A stretch of DNA of 64,000 nucleotides from CAVPGP01 sp963718065. Lineage in GTDB: Bacteria > Actinomycetota > Thermoleophilia > Gaiellales > Gaiellaceae. The stretch covers positions 1 through 64,000 of the forward strand of contig CAVQYE010000020.1 in assembly GCA_963718065.1 (NCBI GenBank), read 5' to 3'. A program made the translations under genes and the position numbers. The notes under the pieces are model-generated. The model did not search any database. It had not been told where the DNA came from and saw only the letters and a list, made by a program, of their open reading frames with translations. Position 1 is the first letter of the stretch. Each line of letters starts with the position of its first letter. Positions 14,274 through 25,227 of the stretch are shown here, one piece after another.

Positions 14274-15727
14274 GCGCGGAGCTCGCCCGCATCGGCGGCG
14301 TCGTCGGCGCGGTCGGGCTCGCGACGCTCGTGGTCGCCGTCCGGCGCGACGCGCGCGTGGCGGGGCTCGCCGGCTGGACGATCGGCATGCTGACCCTGGC
14401 GCGGTACGTGGCGCCGGCCGGCCATCACCGTGTGCTCGCCGCCGCCGCCGTGCTGGGCGTCGTCGCAGCCGCCCTTCTGGCCTGGGGGTTCGTGCGCCTC
14501 CCCTGGCTCCTCGCGGTGGCCACGCTCGCATGCGTGCCGGCCCGGATCCCGGTGCACGTCGGCTCGACCGAGGCGAACCTCTTGCTGCCGCTCTATCTCG
14601 TCGTCGTCGCGGCCGCGCTGGCGCTCGCCTGGGAGCTCTACGGCGAGGAGCCCCGCTCGCGCGAGCTCGGGCCTCTGGCGTGGCCGGTCGCGCTCCTGAT
14701 CGGCTGGACCGGCTTCTCGATCCTCTGGACGGACGACCCGCGGCAGGGTGCGATCACGCTGCTCTTCTTCGTCCTGCCGTTCGGGCTGCTCGCCGTGATG
14801 CTCGCTCGCCTCCCGTGGAGCACGGGCTGGCTGTCGTGGCTCTACGTGCAGCTGGCAGCGATGGGCGTCGTCTTCGCCGCGATCGGCATCTACCAGTACG
14901 CGACGCGCAACGTGTTCTGGAACCCGAAGGTGATCGTCGACAACGCCTATGCGCCGAGCGGCGTCTTCTATCGGGTCAACTCCGTGTTCTACGACCCGTC
15001 GATCTACGGACGGTTCCTCGTCGTGGCGATCCTCGCCGGGCTCGTGCTCGTGATCGACCAGCCGTCGGTGCGAATCGCGATCGCGGCCACCGTTGCCGTC
15101 ATCGCGACGTGGCTCGGCCTGCTGCCGTCGTTCTCGCAGTCGAGCTACGTGGCTCTGATCGCGGGCATCCTCGTGGCCGGGATCGTGCTCTGGGGCCGCC
15201 GCGGCGTGCTCGCGGCTGCGCTCGTCGTGCTCGTGACGGTCGCCGTCGGACTGGCCGTGCCATCGGTGCGCCACCAGCTCGTCGGCAAGTCGGAGTCGGG
15301 ACTCACGCGTGCGACCGGAGGCCGGTCGAAGCTCGTCACGAACGGCGTCAAGGTCGCGCTCGATCATCCCGTCGTGGGCGTCGGCGTCGGCGGCTTCAAG
15401 CGGGCCTACGCCGACCGGACGGGCCTGCGAGGCAAGGAGCCGAAGGCGGCGGCGTCGCACAACACGCCGATCACGGTGGCGGCCGAGACGGGGATCGCCG
15501 GCCTCCTGCTGCTGATCTGGCTCGTCGCGGTGGCGCTCGAGGCCTGCTTCCGGCAGCTCGGCCGCGGCTTCACGTCACGCGCCCGGTTGGCGTTCGGACT
15601 AGCCTTGGCCGCGATCGTGGTGCACAGCTTCTTCTACAACGCCCTCTTCGAGGATCCGACGTTCTGGAGCCTGCTGGGCCTCGCGGTCGTCGGCAGCCGC
15701 GTGCGCGAGCAGCCGGAGCCCGCGTGA
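14270..15727 (+). CDS. O-antigen ligase (Wzy/WaaL)-family membrane protein
   Basis: 485 aa, intact, ~11-12 hydrophobic segments. A long extracytoplasmic loop before the C-terminal segments carries the O-antigen ligase signature: RSKLVTNGVKVALDHPVVGVGVGGFK, then ASHNTPITVAAETGIAGLLLL with the conserved SHN. Such proteins polymerise or ligate lipid-linked glycans outside the membrane. Starts at the stop codon of the FlgD-Ig gene and is followed by an overlapping PIG-L deacetylase, suggesting a three-gene glycan unit. Confidence 0.82.
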   Translation: MSAELARIGGVVGAVGLATLVVAVRRDARVAGLAGWTIGMLTLARYVAPAGHHRVLAAAAVLGVVAAALLAWGFVRLPWLLAVATLACVPARIPVHVGSTEANLLLPLYLVVVAAALALAWELYGEEPRSRELGPLAWPVALLIGWTGFSILWTDDPRQGAITLLFFVLPFGLLAVMLARLPWSTGWLSWLYVQLAAMGVVFAAIGIYQYATRNVFWNPKVIVDNAYAPSGVFYRVNSVFYDPSIYGRFLVVAILAGLVLVIDQPSVRIAIAATVAVIATWLGLLPSFSQSSYVALIAGILVAGIVLWGRRGVLAAALVVLVTVAVGLAVPSVRHQLVGKSESGLTRATGGRSKLVTNGVKVALDHPVVGVGVGGFKRAYADRTGLRGKEPKAAASHNTPITVAAETGIAGLLLLIWLVAVALEACFRQLGRGFTSRARLAFGLALAAIVVHSFFYNALFEDPTFWSLLGLAVVGSRVREQPEPA

Positions 15728-16359
15728 TCGACGGCCTGAGGCGGGTGCTCGTGCTCGCCCCGCACACCGACGACGGGGAGTTCGGCTGCGGCGGGACGAT
15801 GGCGCGGCTCGTCGAAGCCGGCGCCGAGGTGCGCTACGTCGCCTTCTCGATCGCGACCAAGTCGCTCCCGGACGGCTTCCCGCCCGACACGCTCGCGCGC
15901 GAGGTCCGAGAGGCGACGGCCGAGATCGGCATCCCCGAGGCGCAGCTCCGCGTTCACGACTTCGAGGTGCGGACCTTCCCCGAGCACCGGCAGGAGATTC
16001 TCGAGCTGCTGATCGGCCTCTGGGAGGAATGGCCGCCGGACGCGGTGCTGATGCCGAGTCACCACGACGTCCACCAGGATCACAAGACGATCGCCGAGGA
16101 AGGCCTCCGAGCCTTCAAGCGGACGACGATCCTCGGCTACGAGATCCCGTGGAACAACTTCGACTTCTCCTACCAGGCGTACATCGCGCTCGAGCAGCGG
16201 CACCTGGAGCGAAAGGTCGCCGCGCTCGAGAAGTACGCCTCACAGCAGCACCGGCGCTACGCGAACGCCGAGTACGTCTGGAACCTCGCGCGGACGCACG
16301 GCGTCAACGTGAACCGCGAGTACGCCGAGGTCTTCCAGGTGTATCGCGTCGTGGTCTAG
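15724..16359 (+). CDS. PIG-L-family N-acetylglucosaminyl deacetylase
   Basis: 211 aa, intact. The zinc-binding motif near the N-terminus is PHTDDGEFGCGG (usual form PHPDD), and the later histidine motif is PSHHDVHQDHK. LmbE/PIG-L enzymes remove the acetyl group from GlcNAc-linked substrates, for example in mycothiol, GPI and surface-glycan synthesis. Coupled (GTGA) to the ligase-like gene, so a surface-glycan substrate is more likely than mycothiol. Between its stop and 16484 there are ~120 nt with no ORF of note. Confidence 0.88.
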   Translation: MIDGLRRVLVLAPHTDDGEFGCGGTMARLVEAGAEVRYVAFSIATKSLPDGFPPDTLAREVREATAEIGIPEAQLRVHDFEVRTFPEHRQEILELLIGLWEEWPPDAVLMPSHHDVHQDHKTIAEEGLRAFKRTTILGYEIPWNNFDFSYQAYIALEQRHLERKVAALEKYASQQHRRYANAEYVWNLARTHGVNVNREYAEVFQVYRVVV

Positions 16360-16483
16360 CGCGGGCTCGCGATCCCGGTCGGGATGATGATCGCGGTGGT
16401 GTTCTCCGGTCCCGCTGTTCTCCCTCACACCGGGGCTGGCCTGCGATATACCTCCGTTGCCACCGAGAGACGAAGGAGCTGCA

Positions 16484-17942
16484 ATGTCCGCGATGGACGT
16501 GCCCGCCGACCGGCCGATCGCCCTTCCGGCAGCTAGAGGACTGGCCGGGCGGAAGTACATCACGTGGCTGACCCTGGCGTTCATGACGACGTCCTCGGTC
16601 GCGAGCCTGCGCAGCGCACCGACGATGGCGGTCTACGGCCTGACGTGCGTCTTCCTGTACATCGTGCCGGCGATCATCTTCCTGCTGCCCCAGTCACTGG
16701 TCGCCGCCGAGCTGGCGTCCGGCTGGTCGGGCGGCGTCTTCGCCTGGGTGAGCGAGGGCATCTCGTCGAAGTGGGGGCTGCTGGCGGTGTGGTGCCAGTT
16801 CGCGATGACGATCTTCTATTACCCGACGCTGCTCGGGTTCGTCGCGAGCACCCTGGCCTACGTCTTCAACCCGGCTCTCGCGACGAACGGCCTCTACACC
16901 GGCATCGTGATCGTCGTCGTCTTCTGGGCCGGTGTGGCTTTCTCGGCGCGAGGAGGCACCGGCGGGATCGCCAAGCTTGCCTCCAGCGGCCTGCTCATCG
17001 GCACGCTGATCCCGGGCGCGCTGCTCGTGATCCTGGGAATCATCTACCTCTTCCAGGGCAACGCATCGGCCGCGCCGATGGACTCCAGCCACCTCATACC
17101 GCAGTGGACGGGGATCGCGAGCCTCGTGCTCATCGTCAACAACTTCCTGTCCTATTCGGGCATGGAGATGAACGCCGTTCACGTCGGCTCACTGGAAAAT
17201 CCAAGCCGCGAGTTTCCGAAGGCGATGTTCTTCGCCTGCGGGCTCGTCCTGTTGATCTTCATCCTGCCGGCGCTGGCGATCAGCTGGGTCGTCCCGGCCC
17301 AGGAGCTCAGCCTCACCGCCGGCGTGATGCAGGCGTTCGATGCGTTCTTCGCGTACTTCAACCTGCAGATGCTCGTTCCGGTCGTCGCGATCGCGCTCGT
17401 CTGCGCGTCGGCGGGCGGGATGCTCGACTTGGCTCGCAGGTCCGTCGAAGGGGCTGCTGATGATCGCGCGGCGTGAGGGCTATCTGCCGCCGTTCTTCCA
17501 GCAGCAGAACGACAACGAGATCCCGGTCAACATCCTCGTCGTCCAGGGCGGGGTCACGACCATCATCGCGCTGCTCTACGCGCTTGTCCCGTCGGTGTCG
17601 AGCGCCTACTGGATCCTCAGCGTCATGACGACCCAGATCTACCTGATCGTCTACCTGCTGATGTTCGTCGCCGCGGTCAAGCTGCGCCGAAGCCAACCCG
17701 ACGTGGAGCGCGGCTTCCGGGCGCCCGCCCTGTCGTTCCTCTGCGTCGTCGGCTTCCTCGCTTCGTCCGCGGCGATCATCATCGGCTTCGTGCCGCCGTC
17801 GCAGTTCGCGAGCGGCAGCGCCCTCACTTACGGCTTGGTGATCCTGGCCGGCACCGTGCTCATGGGCCTGCTGCCGCCGTGGCTCTTTCTGAAGCTGCGC
17901 AAGCCAGGATGGAAGTCGGCCGAATCGGAGGTGACGTCATGA
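16484..17942 (+). CDS. APC-family amino-acid antiporter, glutamate/GABA (GadC)-like (frameshifted)
   Basis: About 486 aa, twelve hydrophobic segments, with one break near 17437 that separates the first ten from the rest. Motifs include LPQSLVAAELASGW at the first helix break, NNFLSYSGMEMNAVHVGSLENPSREFPKA compressed around helix 6, and WLAGPSKGLLMIARREGYLPP across the break, which is characteristic of the GadC/YjeM-like group. It would exchange an amino acid for its decarboxylated product or take up an amino acid. The ATG at 16484 has GAAGGAG upstream. Overlaps the next gene by ATGA. Confidence 0.82.
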
Positions 17943-18397
17943 ACGCCACGACGCCCACCGCACCGGCTCACGACTCCGGCGGCATGCGTTTGGTGTACTG
18001 GATTCTCGGCGCGATCCTCGTGATCCTGGTCATCGTCGGGCTCATCACCTACAGCGGTGAGAAGAAGACCGCGGAGGCCGAGCAGAAGGCCCAGGAGCTG
18101 ACGCAGAAGTTCGAGCAGGCCGGACTGCGCGTTCCGCAGGACCAGGACATCATCATCAGGTCGCTGGGCACCGACGGCGGAGCCGTCTGCGACAACCCCG
18201 CCAACGCGCTCGGCAAGGCCATTCTCAGCGACAGCTTGGTGAACGGCGCCAGCTTCGTCGGCCGGCGGCCGGTGATCGCCGACCGGCGCATCGTGCTGGG
18301 CGAGGCGCTGATCCTGGCGACGTATTGCCCGGACAAGCTCGAGAAGTACCAGGACAGGATCGACGATCTGAAGTACGACAACACGATCGAGCCCTGA
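17939..18397 (+). CDS. Hypothetical single-pass membrane protein
   Basis: 152 aa, intact. A single membrane segment near residues 18-40 (VYWILGAILVILVIVGLIT) is followed by a charged helical stretch (GEKKTAEAEQKAQELTQKFEQAG) that could form a coiled coil, then a small domain with DGGAVCDNPANALGKAIL and a lone later cysteine (ILATYCPDKLEKYQ) that could pair with the first. I do not recognise the family. Its ATG overlaps the antiporter stop and the dipeptidase follows after 23 nt, so it probably assists transport or envelope anchoring in this operon. Confidence 0.65.
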   Translation: MNATTPTAPAHDSGGMRLVYWILGAILVILVIVGLITYSGEKKTAEAEQKAQELTQKFEQAGLRVPQDQDIIIRSLGTDGGAVCDNPANALGKAILSDSLVNGASFVGRRPVIADRRIVLGEALILATYCPDKLEKYQDRIDDLKYDNTIEP

Positions 18398-18420
18398 GAC
18401 CTTGACCGAGAGGAGCTGCC

Positions 18421-19786
18421 GTGCCTGCTGACGATCTGCGCGAGGCGGTCGCGGGGCTCATGAGCCGCGCGAAGGACGACCTCGCCGAGCTGGTGGCCTT
18501 CCAGTCGGTCGCCGACCCGAAGCAGTACCCGGCTGAGGAGTGCGACAAGGCGGCGCAGTGGGTCATCGACGGCGTTCACCGAGGTCGGCCTGCAGGACGT
18601 CACGGCCTCGCCGACGCCTGACGGCAGCAAGGCGGTGCACGGCCATGCCCCCGGCCCGGAGGGCAGCCCGACCGTCCTGTTGTACTGCCACTACGACGTG
18701 CAGCCGCCGCTCGGCGAGGACGCGTGGACGTCGCCGATCTGGGAGCTCACCGAGCGCGACGGCCGCTGGTACGGCCGCGGCGCCGCGGACTGCAAGGGCA
18801 ACATCGTCATGCACCTCACCGCACTGCGTGCGCTCAAGCAGGTTCACGGAGCGTTCCCGTGCACGGTGAAGCTCATCTGCGAGGGCTCCGAGGAGCAGGG
18901 GACGGGCGGCCTCGAGGAATTCGTGCCCGAGAACGCCGACCTGCTGCGCGCCGATGCGATCCTCGTCGTCGACACGGGCAACTTCGCGGTCGGCGTCCCG
19001 ACGCTGACGACGACGCTCCGCGGGATGACGAGTATCGACGTGACCGTGCGGGGGCTTCGCAGCGCGATGCACTCCGGCATGTTCGGCGGGCCGGCGCCCG
19101 ATGTGATCGTCGGCCTCATCCAGATGCTCGCCTCGCTGCACGACGAGCACGGCAACACGACCGTGGACGGGCTGGACGCGACCCAGACCTGGAGCGGCGT
19201 CGAGTACCCGGCCGATCAGTTCCGCAGCGACGCCACGGTGCTCGACGGCGTCAAGCTGATGGGCGACGGCAGCGTCGCGGATCTGTTGTGGGCACGGCCG
19301 TCCGCGACCGTCCTCGGGATCGACGTCCCGCCGGTGATCGGGTCGTCCTCGGCGATTCAGGCGTCGGCGGCGGCACGGGTGAGCCTGCGGCTGCCACCGG
19401 GAACGACCGGGCAACACGCGCAGGACGCGCTCGTCGAGCATCTCATGAGCCGTGTGCCGTGGGGCCTGCAGTGCGACATCGAACGCGTCGCCGTCGGCGA
19501 TCCGTTCGTCGGTGCACTCGAGGGCCCCGCGCTCGATGCGATGAAGACCGCGATGGAGGATGCGTTCGGCCGCCCGATGGCGACCGAGGGTCAGGGCGGC
19601 TCGATCCCGCTGTGCAACGTCCTCGCCGAGACGTTCCCCGACGCCGAGATGATGCTGCTCGGAGTCGAGGAGCCGAAGTGCCTGATCCACGCTCCCAACG
19701 AGAGCGTCGACCCGTCGGAGATCGAGCACATCGCGCTCGCCGAGGCGCTCTTCCTGGAGCGCTACGGCGCCAGCGGCGAGGGCTAG
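18421..19786 (+). CDS. M20-family metallodipeptidase (frameshifted)
   Basis: About 454 aa. Two-zinc peptidase hydrolysing dipeptides or N-acyl amino acids. Metal and catalytic landmarks: LYCHYDVQPP (His and Asp), RGAADCKGNIVM (bridging Asp), ICEGSEEQGTGG (catalytic Glu then Glu ligand), and the dimerisation-domain SAMHSGMFGGPAPD. C-terminal CLIHAPNESVD holds the last His. One break near 18575 in the N-terminal helices. GTG start preceded by GAGAGGAGC. It sits between a transporter and the ThrE exporter, forming a peptide/amino-acid handling set. Confidence 0.85.
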
Positions 19787-19825
19787 CCAGGTGACCGTCC
19801 GCGCGCAACCGCGACCGATCGTCGC

Positions 19826-21100
19826 TTGAGCGGGGCCGCCGGCGGGACGCCGGACGTCCCGCACAGTCATGAGCTGCACGCCTTCGTCCTGGAGATCGGC
19901 CGCGCGCTGAGCCTTTCCGGCGCGGCCGTGAGCGAGACACAGGAGCGCCTGACCGCGATCGCCGCGGCGAACGAGATGTACGACGCGCGAATCCTCGTGC
20001 TGCCGACGGCGTTGATCATCTCGCTCGGGCGGGCCGACTGGGCGGCGGTCGAGTCGATCCCGCAGCTCACCGACTCGTGGCGGCTCGATCAGGTGTCCGC
20101 GCTCTACGAGCTCGTCGGCCGTGCCGAGCGGGGGGACGTCGGCCCGGCCGAGGGACTTTCGGCGCTGGAGCGCATCCGGGCGATGCCCCCGCGACACGGC
20201 GACGCCGTCACCCTCCTCGGCTACGCGGCGATGACCGTCGCGCTCTGCCTCATCCTCCAGCCCACCCCGCGCGACGTCGCGACAGCGGGAGCCCTCGGCG
20301 TCCTGGTCGGTCTGCTCGTCCTGCTCACCCGCGGCCGGCCGACGCTCACCCTGTTCGCGCCGATCCTCGCGGCGACGATCGTTTCGGCGATCACGTTCGA
20401 GGCGGTCAAGCACGGCGCGGTCGATCCCGGGCTGCGCACGCTGATCGCTCCCTTGGTGACGTTCCTGCCCGGCGGTGTGCTGACGACCGCGACCGTGGAG
20501 CTGGCCTCGGGGGAGATGGTCGCCGGCGCCAGCCGCTTGGTCTTCGGAGCGGTCCAGATGCTCCTGCTCGCGTTCGGGATCGTCGCGGGAGCCGAGCTCG
20601 TCGGGTTGCCGAGCGAGGCGGTGCTCGGCGACAACCCGGCGAACCTGCTCGGCTGGTGGGCGCCGTGGCTCGGCGTCATCCTCTTCGCCATCGCAGTGAG
20701 CGTGTACTTCTCGGCGCCGCCCGGGGCGTTGCGATGGCTCACGGTCGTCCTGCTTGCGGCGTGGACCGGGCAGGTGCTCGGCGACGTGCTGTTCGGCGGC
20801 GAGGTGAGCGGGTTCTTCGGGGCGCTCGTGATGACACCCGTCGCGCTCGCGGTCGCCCGGCTGCCGGGTGGACCGCCGTCGCAGGTCACGTTCCTGCCGG
20901 CGTTCTGGCTGCTGGTCCCGGGCGCGCTCGGGCTGATCGGAGTGACCCAGATCATCGGCAACCCCGCCGCGGCAGGGGTCGACGATCTTCTCAAGCCGGT
21001 CGGTGCGGTCGTCTCGATCGCGCTGGGTGTCCTGTGCGGCGTGCTGCTCTTCCGTGCGATTGCCGGGGCGCCGTCGCTGGTGCGGCGGCGCATCGCCTAG
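19826..21100 (+). CDS. Threonine/serine exporter (ThrE family)
   Basis: 424 aa, intact. N-terminal cytosolic ThrE domain (HELHAFVLEIGRALSLSGAAVSETQERL, shown only in part) followed by about ten membrane segments, including VTLLGYAAMTVALCLIL and the glycine-rich LVTFLPGGVLTTATVELASGEMVAGASR. ThrE proteins export threonine and serine with the proton gradient. Start is a TTG at 19826 within GTCGCTTGAGC; a weak signal, so the true start could differ by some codons. Its stop overlaps the end of the convergent cyclase gene by four bases. Confidence 0.82.
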   Translation: MSGAAGGTPDVPHSHELHAFVLEIGRALSLSGAAVSETQERLTAIAAANEMYDARILVLPTALIISLGRADWAAVESIPQLTDSWRLDQVSALYELVGRAERGDVGPAEGLSALERIRAMPPRHGDAVTLLGYAAMTVALCLILQPTPRDVATAGALGVLVGLLVLLTRGRPTLTLFAPILAATIVSAITFEAVKHGAVDPGLRTLIAPLVTFLPGGVLTTATVELASGEMVAGASRLVFGAVQMLLLAFGIVAGAELVGLPSEAVLGDNPANLLGWWAPWLGVILFAIAVSVYFSAPPGALRWLTVVLLAAWTGQVLGDVLFGGEVSGFFGALVMTPVALAVARLPGGPPSQVTFLPAFWLLVPGALGLIGVTQIIGNPAAAGVDDLLKPVGAVVSIALGVLCGVLLFRAIAGAPSLVRRRIA

Positions 21101-24100
21101 CGAAGGCGCTCGAGGAGCATCCGTGCGTCCCGGAGATCGGGAGTGTCGAGCCCCTCGGTGAACCACTCGTAGACCGGCGCCAGCACCTCGAGGCCCCGCT
21201 GGTTCTCGCCGCGGCGCTCGGCCAAGCGGGCCAGGCTGGCCGCTGCCCGCAGCTCGAGCGACTTCGCGTGGTCGGCGCGGGCCAGAGCAACGCACGCTGG
21301 AAGAGCTCCTCGGCGGCGTGCTCGTCGGCGGCACGCGCGAGCGCCAGCTCGCCTTTCAGACGCCAGAGCTCCGGGGCGTAGAACGTCTCCAGATTTCGCT
21401 CGACCAGGGCGAGCGCCTCGTCGACCGCCTGCTCCGCCTCGTCGAACCGCCCGTTCGCGAGGGCGAGCGGACGCGACGCCGCCTAAGACGAACGCCGCGT
21501 TGGTCTCGGCGCCCGTGGCACGGAACAGGGCGAGCCCTTCGCGGGTCCGCTCCATGCCCTCGTCGTAGTCGCCGAGCTCCGCGATCGTGTTTCCGAGTCC
21601 ACAGAGCGCGCCACCGATCCAGAGCGGGAAACCCTGCTCGGTGGCGATGCGGAGCGCTTTCTCCTCGAGTGGACGAGCCGAGGCAGGATCGCGGCAGAGG
21701 TGAAAGACCATCGCGCCCATCACGTCGACGCCGGCGGACGTGAAGGGATGCCGGCTTTCCGCTGCGGAGACGATGACCTCGCGGATCAGCTCGCGCGCAC
21801 GGTCCGGGTAGCCGAAGAACCAGAGGCAGCTGGCCGCGTTCGCGCGCGCGACACCGGCCGTGCCGAGCGAGAAGGTGACGGCGAGCTGGCTGTGGAGGGG
21901 CGGCTCGTACAGCGCGAAGGCGCGCTCGATGTAGTCGACCGCGGACTGAAAGCGGCCCTCGAAGAAGCGCTGGATCCCCGCCACTGTGAACCCGAAGAGG
22001 CGCGCGGTCGTGTCGTCCGAGCCCTCCGCGATCGCGAGGAGCTGATCGGCCAGCTCGTGCGTGGGCCCCCGGTCGCCGCGCACCATGTGGAAGAGCCAGA
22101 GACCGTGCAGCACGGGCACCAGCTCCGGGCTCTCGTCGACGGAGCTCGCCAGCTCGCGCGCCTGGGCGAACGTCTGCTGCACCTCCTCGGACGCGTAGCC
22201 ACGGATCGCGATCAGCGCGACGCCACGGAGCGTGCAGAGGGCCATCTCGAGCTGGACTCGCCGAGGCGAAACAGGTTGCCGGCTCAGCACCTCGAGCGCT
22301 CGATCGACGTGGTGGACGGCCTCCACGTTCGCCGAGGTCGTCACCGCGCGTCGCGCGGCCATCGTCAGATAGAGCACCCCTTTGTCGCTGTCGGCGCCCT
22401 CCAGGAAATGGTGCGCGACGAGCTCGGGGCGGGCCGCCGCTTCCTGCGGGAAGTGCGCCTCGAGCGTCTCGCCGATCCGCAGGTGGTGCTGGCGCCGGGC
22501 CGACCGGACGAGCGACTGGTAGGCCTCGTCGCGGATCAGCGCGTGCTTGAACCGGTACGTCGCCTCCGGGGGCTCGCCGATCTGAAAGACAAGCTCGCTC
22601 TCGACCAGCCGGGCGAGCCCGTCGCGCAGGCCGGGCTCCTCGCCGGACGACGCCGCGGCGATCAGCGGGTACGAGAACTCGCGGCCGATCACGGAGGCGA
22701 GCAGCGCCAGCTCCCTGGCGGAGCCGAGCCGGTCGAGGCGCGCCATCAGCGAGTCGTGCAACGTCGCGGGAATCGTGAACGGAGCCGGAGCTCTCCGCCG
22801 ACCCGCCCGCGGCGTCCGGCACCGAGGCCGATTCGAGCACCGCCTTCGTCAGCTCCTCGAGGTAGAGCGGCACGCCCTCGGCCCGGGCGACGATCTCCAG
22901 CAGCCGCTCGGCCGGTAGGCCCTCGGCGAGCGCGACCTGCTCGACGATGCGCCTCGCGTCGCTCTCGACAAGGCGCTCGAGGCGGATCGCGACCTGCTCC
23001 TCCGCTGCCCACACGGGCTCGTAGTCCGGACGATGCGTGAGCAGCAGCAGCAGCGGCCGCTCGGCCATCTGCCGGGTCACGCGCTCAACGAGCTCGATCG
23101 TCGACGGGTCGATCCACTGCACGTCCTCGACGAGGAGGACCGCCGGCCGGTCGCGGCTCAGAAGAAGGATCCATTGGCAGAGCGTTTCCAGCGTCCTGCG
23201 CCGCTGCGCCTCGCGGCTGATCGGTGGCGGTTGCCTGTCGTCCGGTAGCGGAATGCCGTGGAGCGCGGCGACCAGGGGGAGCGCCTCGTCGACAGCCAGC
23301 CCGGCATCCCGCAGCCCGGCCTCGAACCGCGCAAGCGTCTCGCCGGGGGAGTCTTGGTCTCGGACGCCGAGCAGGCGCCGGTGCAGCTCGATCACGGGGA
23401 AGAACGCGGTGTCCTCGGCCCACGGGGAGCATTGCGCTTCGAGCCACGTGTGATCGGCGCCGGCGAACCGCTCGCGCAATGCGCGCGTCAGGCGCGACTT
23501 GCCGACCCCGGGTTCGCCGCTGATCGTGACCACCCGGCCGCGACCGCGACCGACCTGCCGCCATGTCTCGAGCAACCGGTCGAGCTCCTCATCGCGGCCG
23601 ACGAAGGGTGTCAGGTTGTCCGCGCCGAGCAGGTCGAGCCGGCCGCGAACGCCGGTCGCGCCCGCCACGCGGTACGCCGGCACCGGGCGCGCGAGCCCCT
23701 TCAGGAGCTGCGGCCCCAGGTCCTGGAGCTCGAACAGGCCCCGCACGAGCCGTTCGGAGTCGCCGCTGATGACGACGGTGTCCCGTTCGGCGACCCCCTG
23801 GAGACGGGCGGCGACGTTCAGCGTCTCGCCCAGCGCGAGGACCTCGCGGCTTTGCTCGCCACCGGTCCGGCCCAACACGACGGTGCCGGTGTGGATGCCG
23901 ACGCGAAGCGGCAGCCGCTCGTTCACATCGTTCTCTGGCTCTTCGACGATCGCGAGGCCGGCCCGAACGGCGCGCTCGGTCGCGTCCTCGTGCGCCTGCG
24001 GGTAGCCGAAGTAGGCGAGCACTCCGTCGCCCAGGTACTGGGCCACGTGACCGCCGTAGCGTGCGACGACCTCGGCCGCGCGCGCATGGTAGGCCTGCAC

Positions 24101-25177
24101 CAATTCGAAGTAGTCCTCGGGGTCGAGCCTCGCCGAGAGCTCCATCGAGCCGACGAGGTCGCAGAAGAGCGCTGTGAGCTGGCGCCGCTCCCCGGACATG
24201 TCCTCCGCCTGTGCCATCACGTCTCGCTCGAGAGCGGGCTCCGCCCGACGCTCGACGACCGTGATCCGGTAGCAGCCCGGGGCCGGCGACAGCCCGTCAT
24301 CGAAGCACTCGCCGAGCAGGATGGCCGCCAGCGCGTTCTCCATCAGGTGCGGAGCCAGACGGCGCATCGCGGCCCGGCCCCACGAGACGTGGCGCCAGCG
24401 AAACGCCTGGCGGCGAAGCTTCTTCAGGTTCGGGAGCGTCGCGGCGGTCAGGTCATCGCTCGAGATCGGCTCGAACCCGAGAGCGGTCGTCCGCCCGAGC
24501 CACCGGTCGAACTCTTGCAGGTTCGGCAGGACGAACACCGCTTCGACCAGCCGCGCCGCTCGCCGCGCGGCCTCACCGAGGGTCTCGAACCCCGGCCGCC
24601 GCCACGGCTCGATGGTGACGAAGCGACCACCCGGACGCAGCACGCGATGGGCCTCTTCGACGACCTGGTAGACGTCCGCCGCGTGGCAGATGGCCTCGAC
24701 CGAGAACACCAGGTCGAAGGACCGGTCGGCATACGGCAGGCGGTGGAAGTCGCCTTCGTGAATCTCGAGGTTGCGGCGACGCCAGGCGACCAGGCGGGCT
24801 GCGCGGACGTGCCACGGCGTGAGATCGATGCCGACGAAGTCCACCTCGGGGTTCCGCCGGGCGAGGCTGAGCAGGTTGAAGCCCCGTCCACAGCCGACCT
24901 CGAGCACCCGGCGCGCGCCCCGCAGGTGAATGTGCCGCTCGACCATCAGCGACTGCGCCCGGTAGCCGCGGCGGTGGAAGCTGCCGTCGGGGTTCAGCGC
25001 CATGTGCATCGAGCCGCGCATCGAGTGCGCAAAGAAATAGAGGGGCGCGCTCTGCGTGAAGTAGGGGACGACCGCGTCGAGACCGCGCCGCTCCGAAAGC
25101 AGCCTGGGAAGGTCGAAGTGCCGATCGAGCTTCGTGAGGCGCTGCGTGATGTCGGCTTCGGTGCGCGACCTGCCCAA
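21097..25177 (-). CDS. Methyltransferase + class III cyclase + AAA ATPase + helical-repeat fusion (frameshifted)
   Basis: About 1,360 aa. Residues 1-310 form a SAM-dependent methyltransferase (RRVLEVGCGRGFN at ~89-101, FVGIDLTPWHVRAARL, FDLVFSVEAICHA). Residues 328-505 form a class III nucleotide cyclase (LTALFCDLVGSMELS, metal Asp 340; YLGDGVLAYFG, Asp 384; GETLNVAARLQ). Residues ~525-830 form an AAA/STAND ATPase with Walker A GEPGVGKS at 554-561 and AVLLVEDVQWIDPS as Walker B. The rest is TPR-like helical repeats. Methyltransferase, cyclase and ATPase share one uninterrupted frame; breaks occur only later, near 22785, 21487 and 21297. Cyclase-AAA-TPR proteins are common in actinobacteria; a methyltransferase in front is unusual. 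Substrates unknown. Confidence 0.8.
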
Positions 25178-25227
25178 CTCAACTCAAATGTAGAGGTTCC
25201 CGATCGTTTAGCCGAGCGAGCGTGCCG

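Noticed and set aside
18563..21334. Long minus-strand open frame opposite the M20 and ThrE genes
   Set aside because: Arg/Asp/Gly/Pro-rich low-complexity translation lying fully antisense to conserved genes; typical of very GC-rich DNA.
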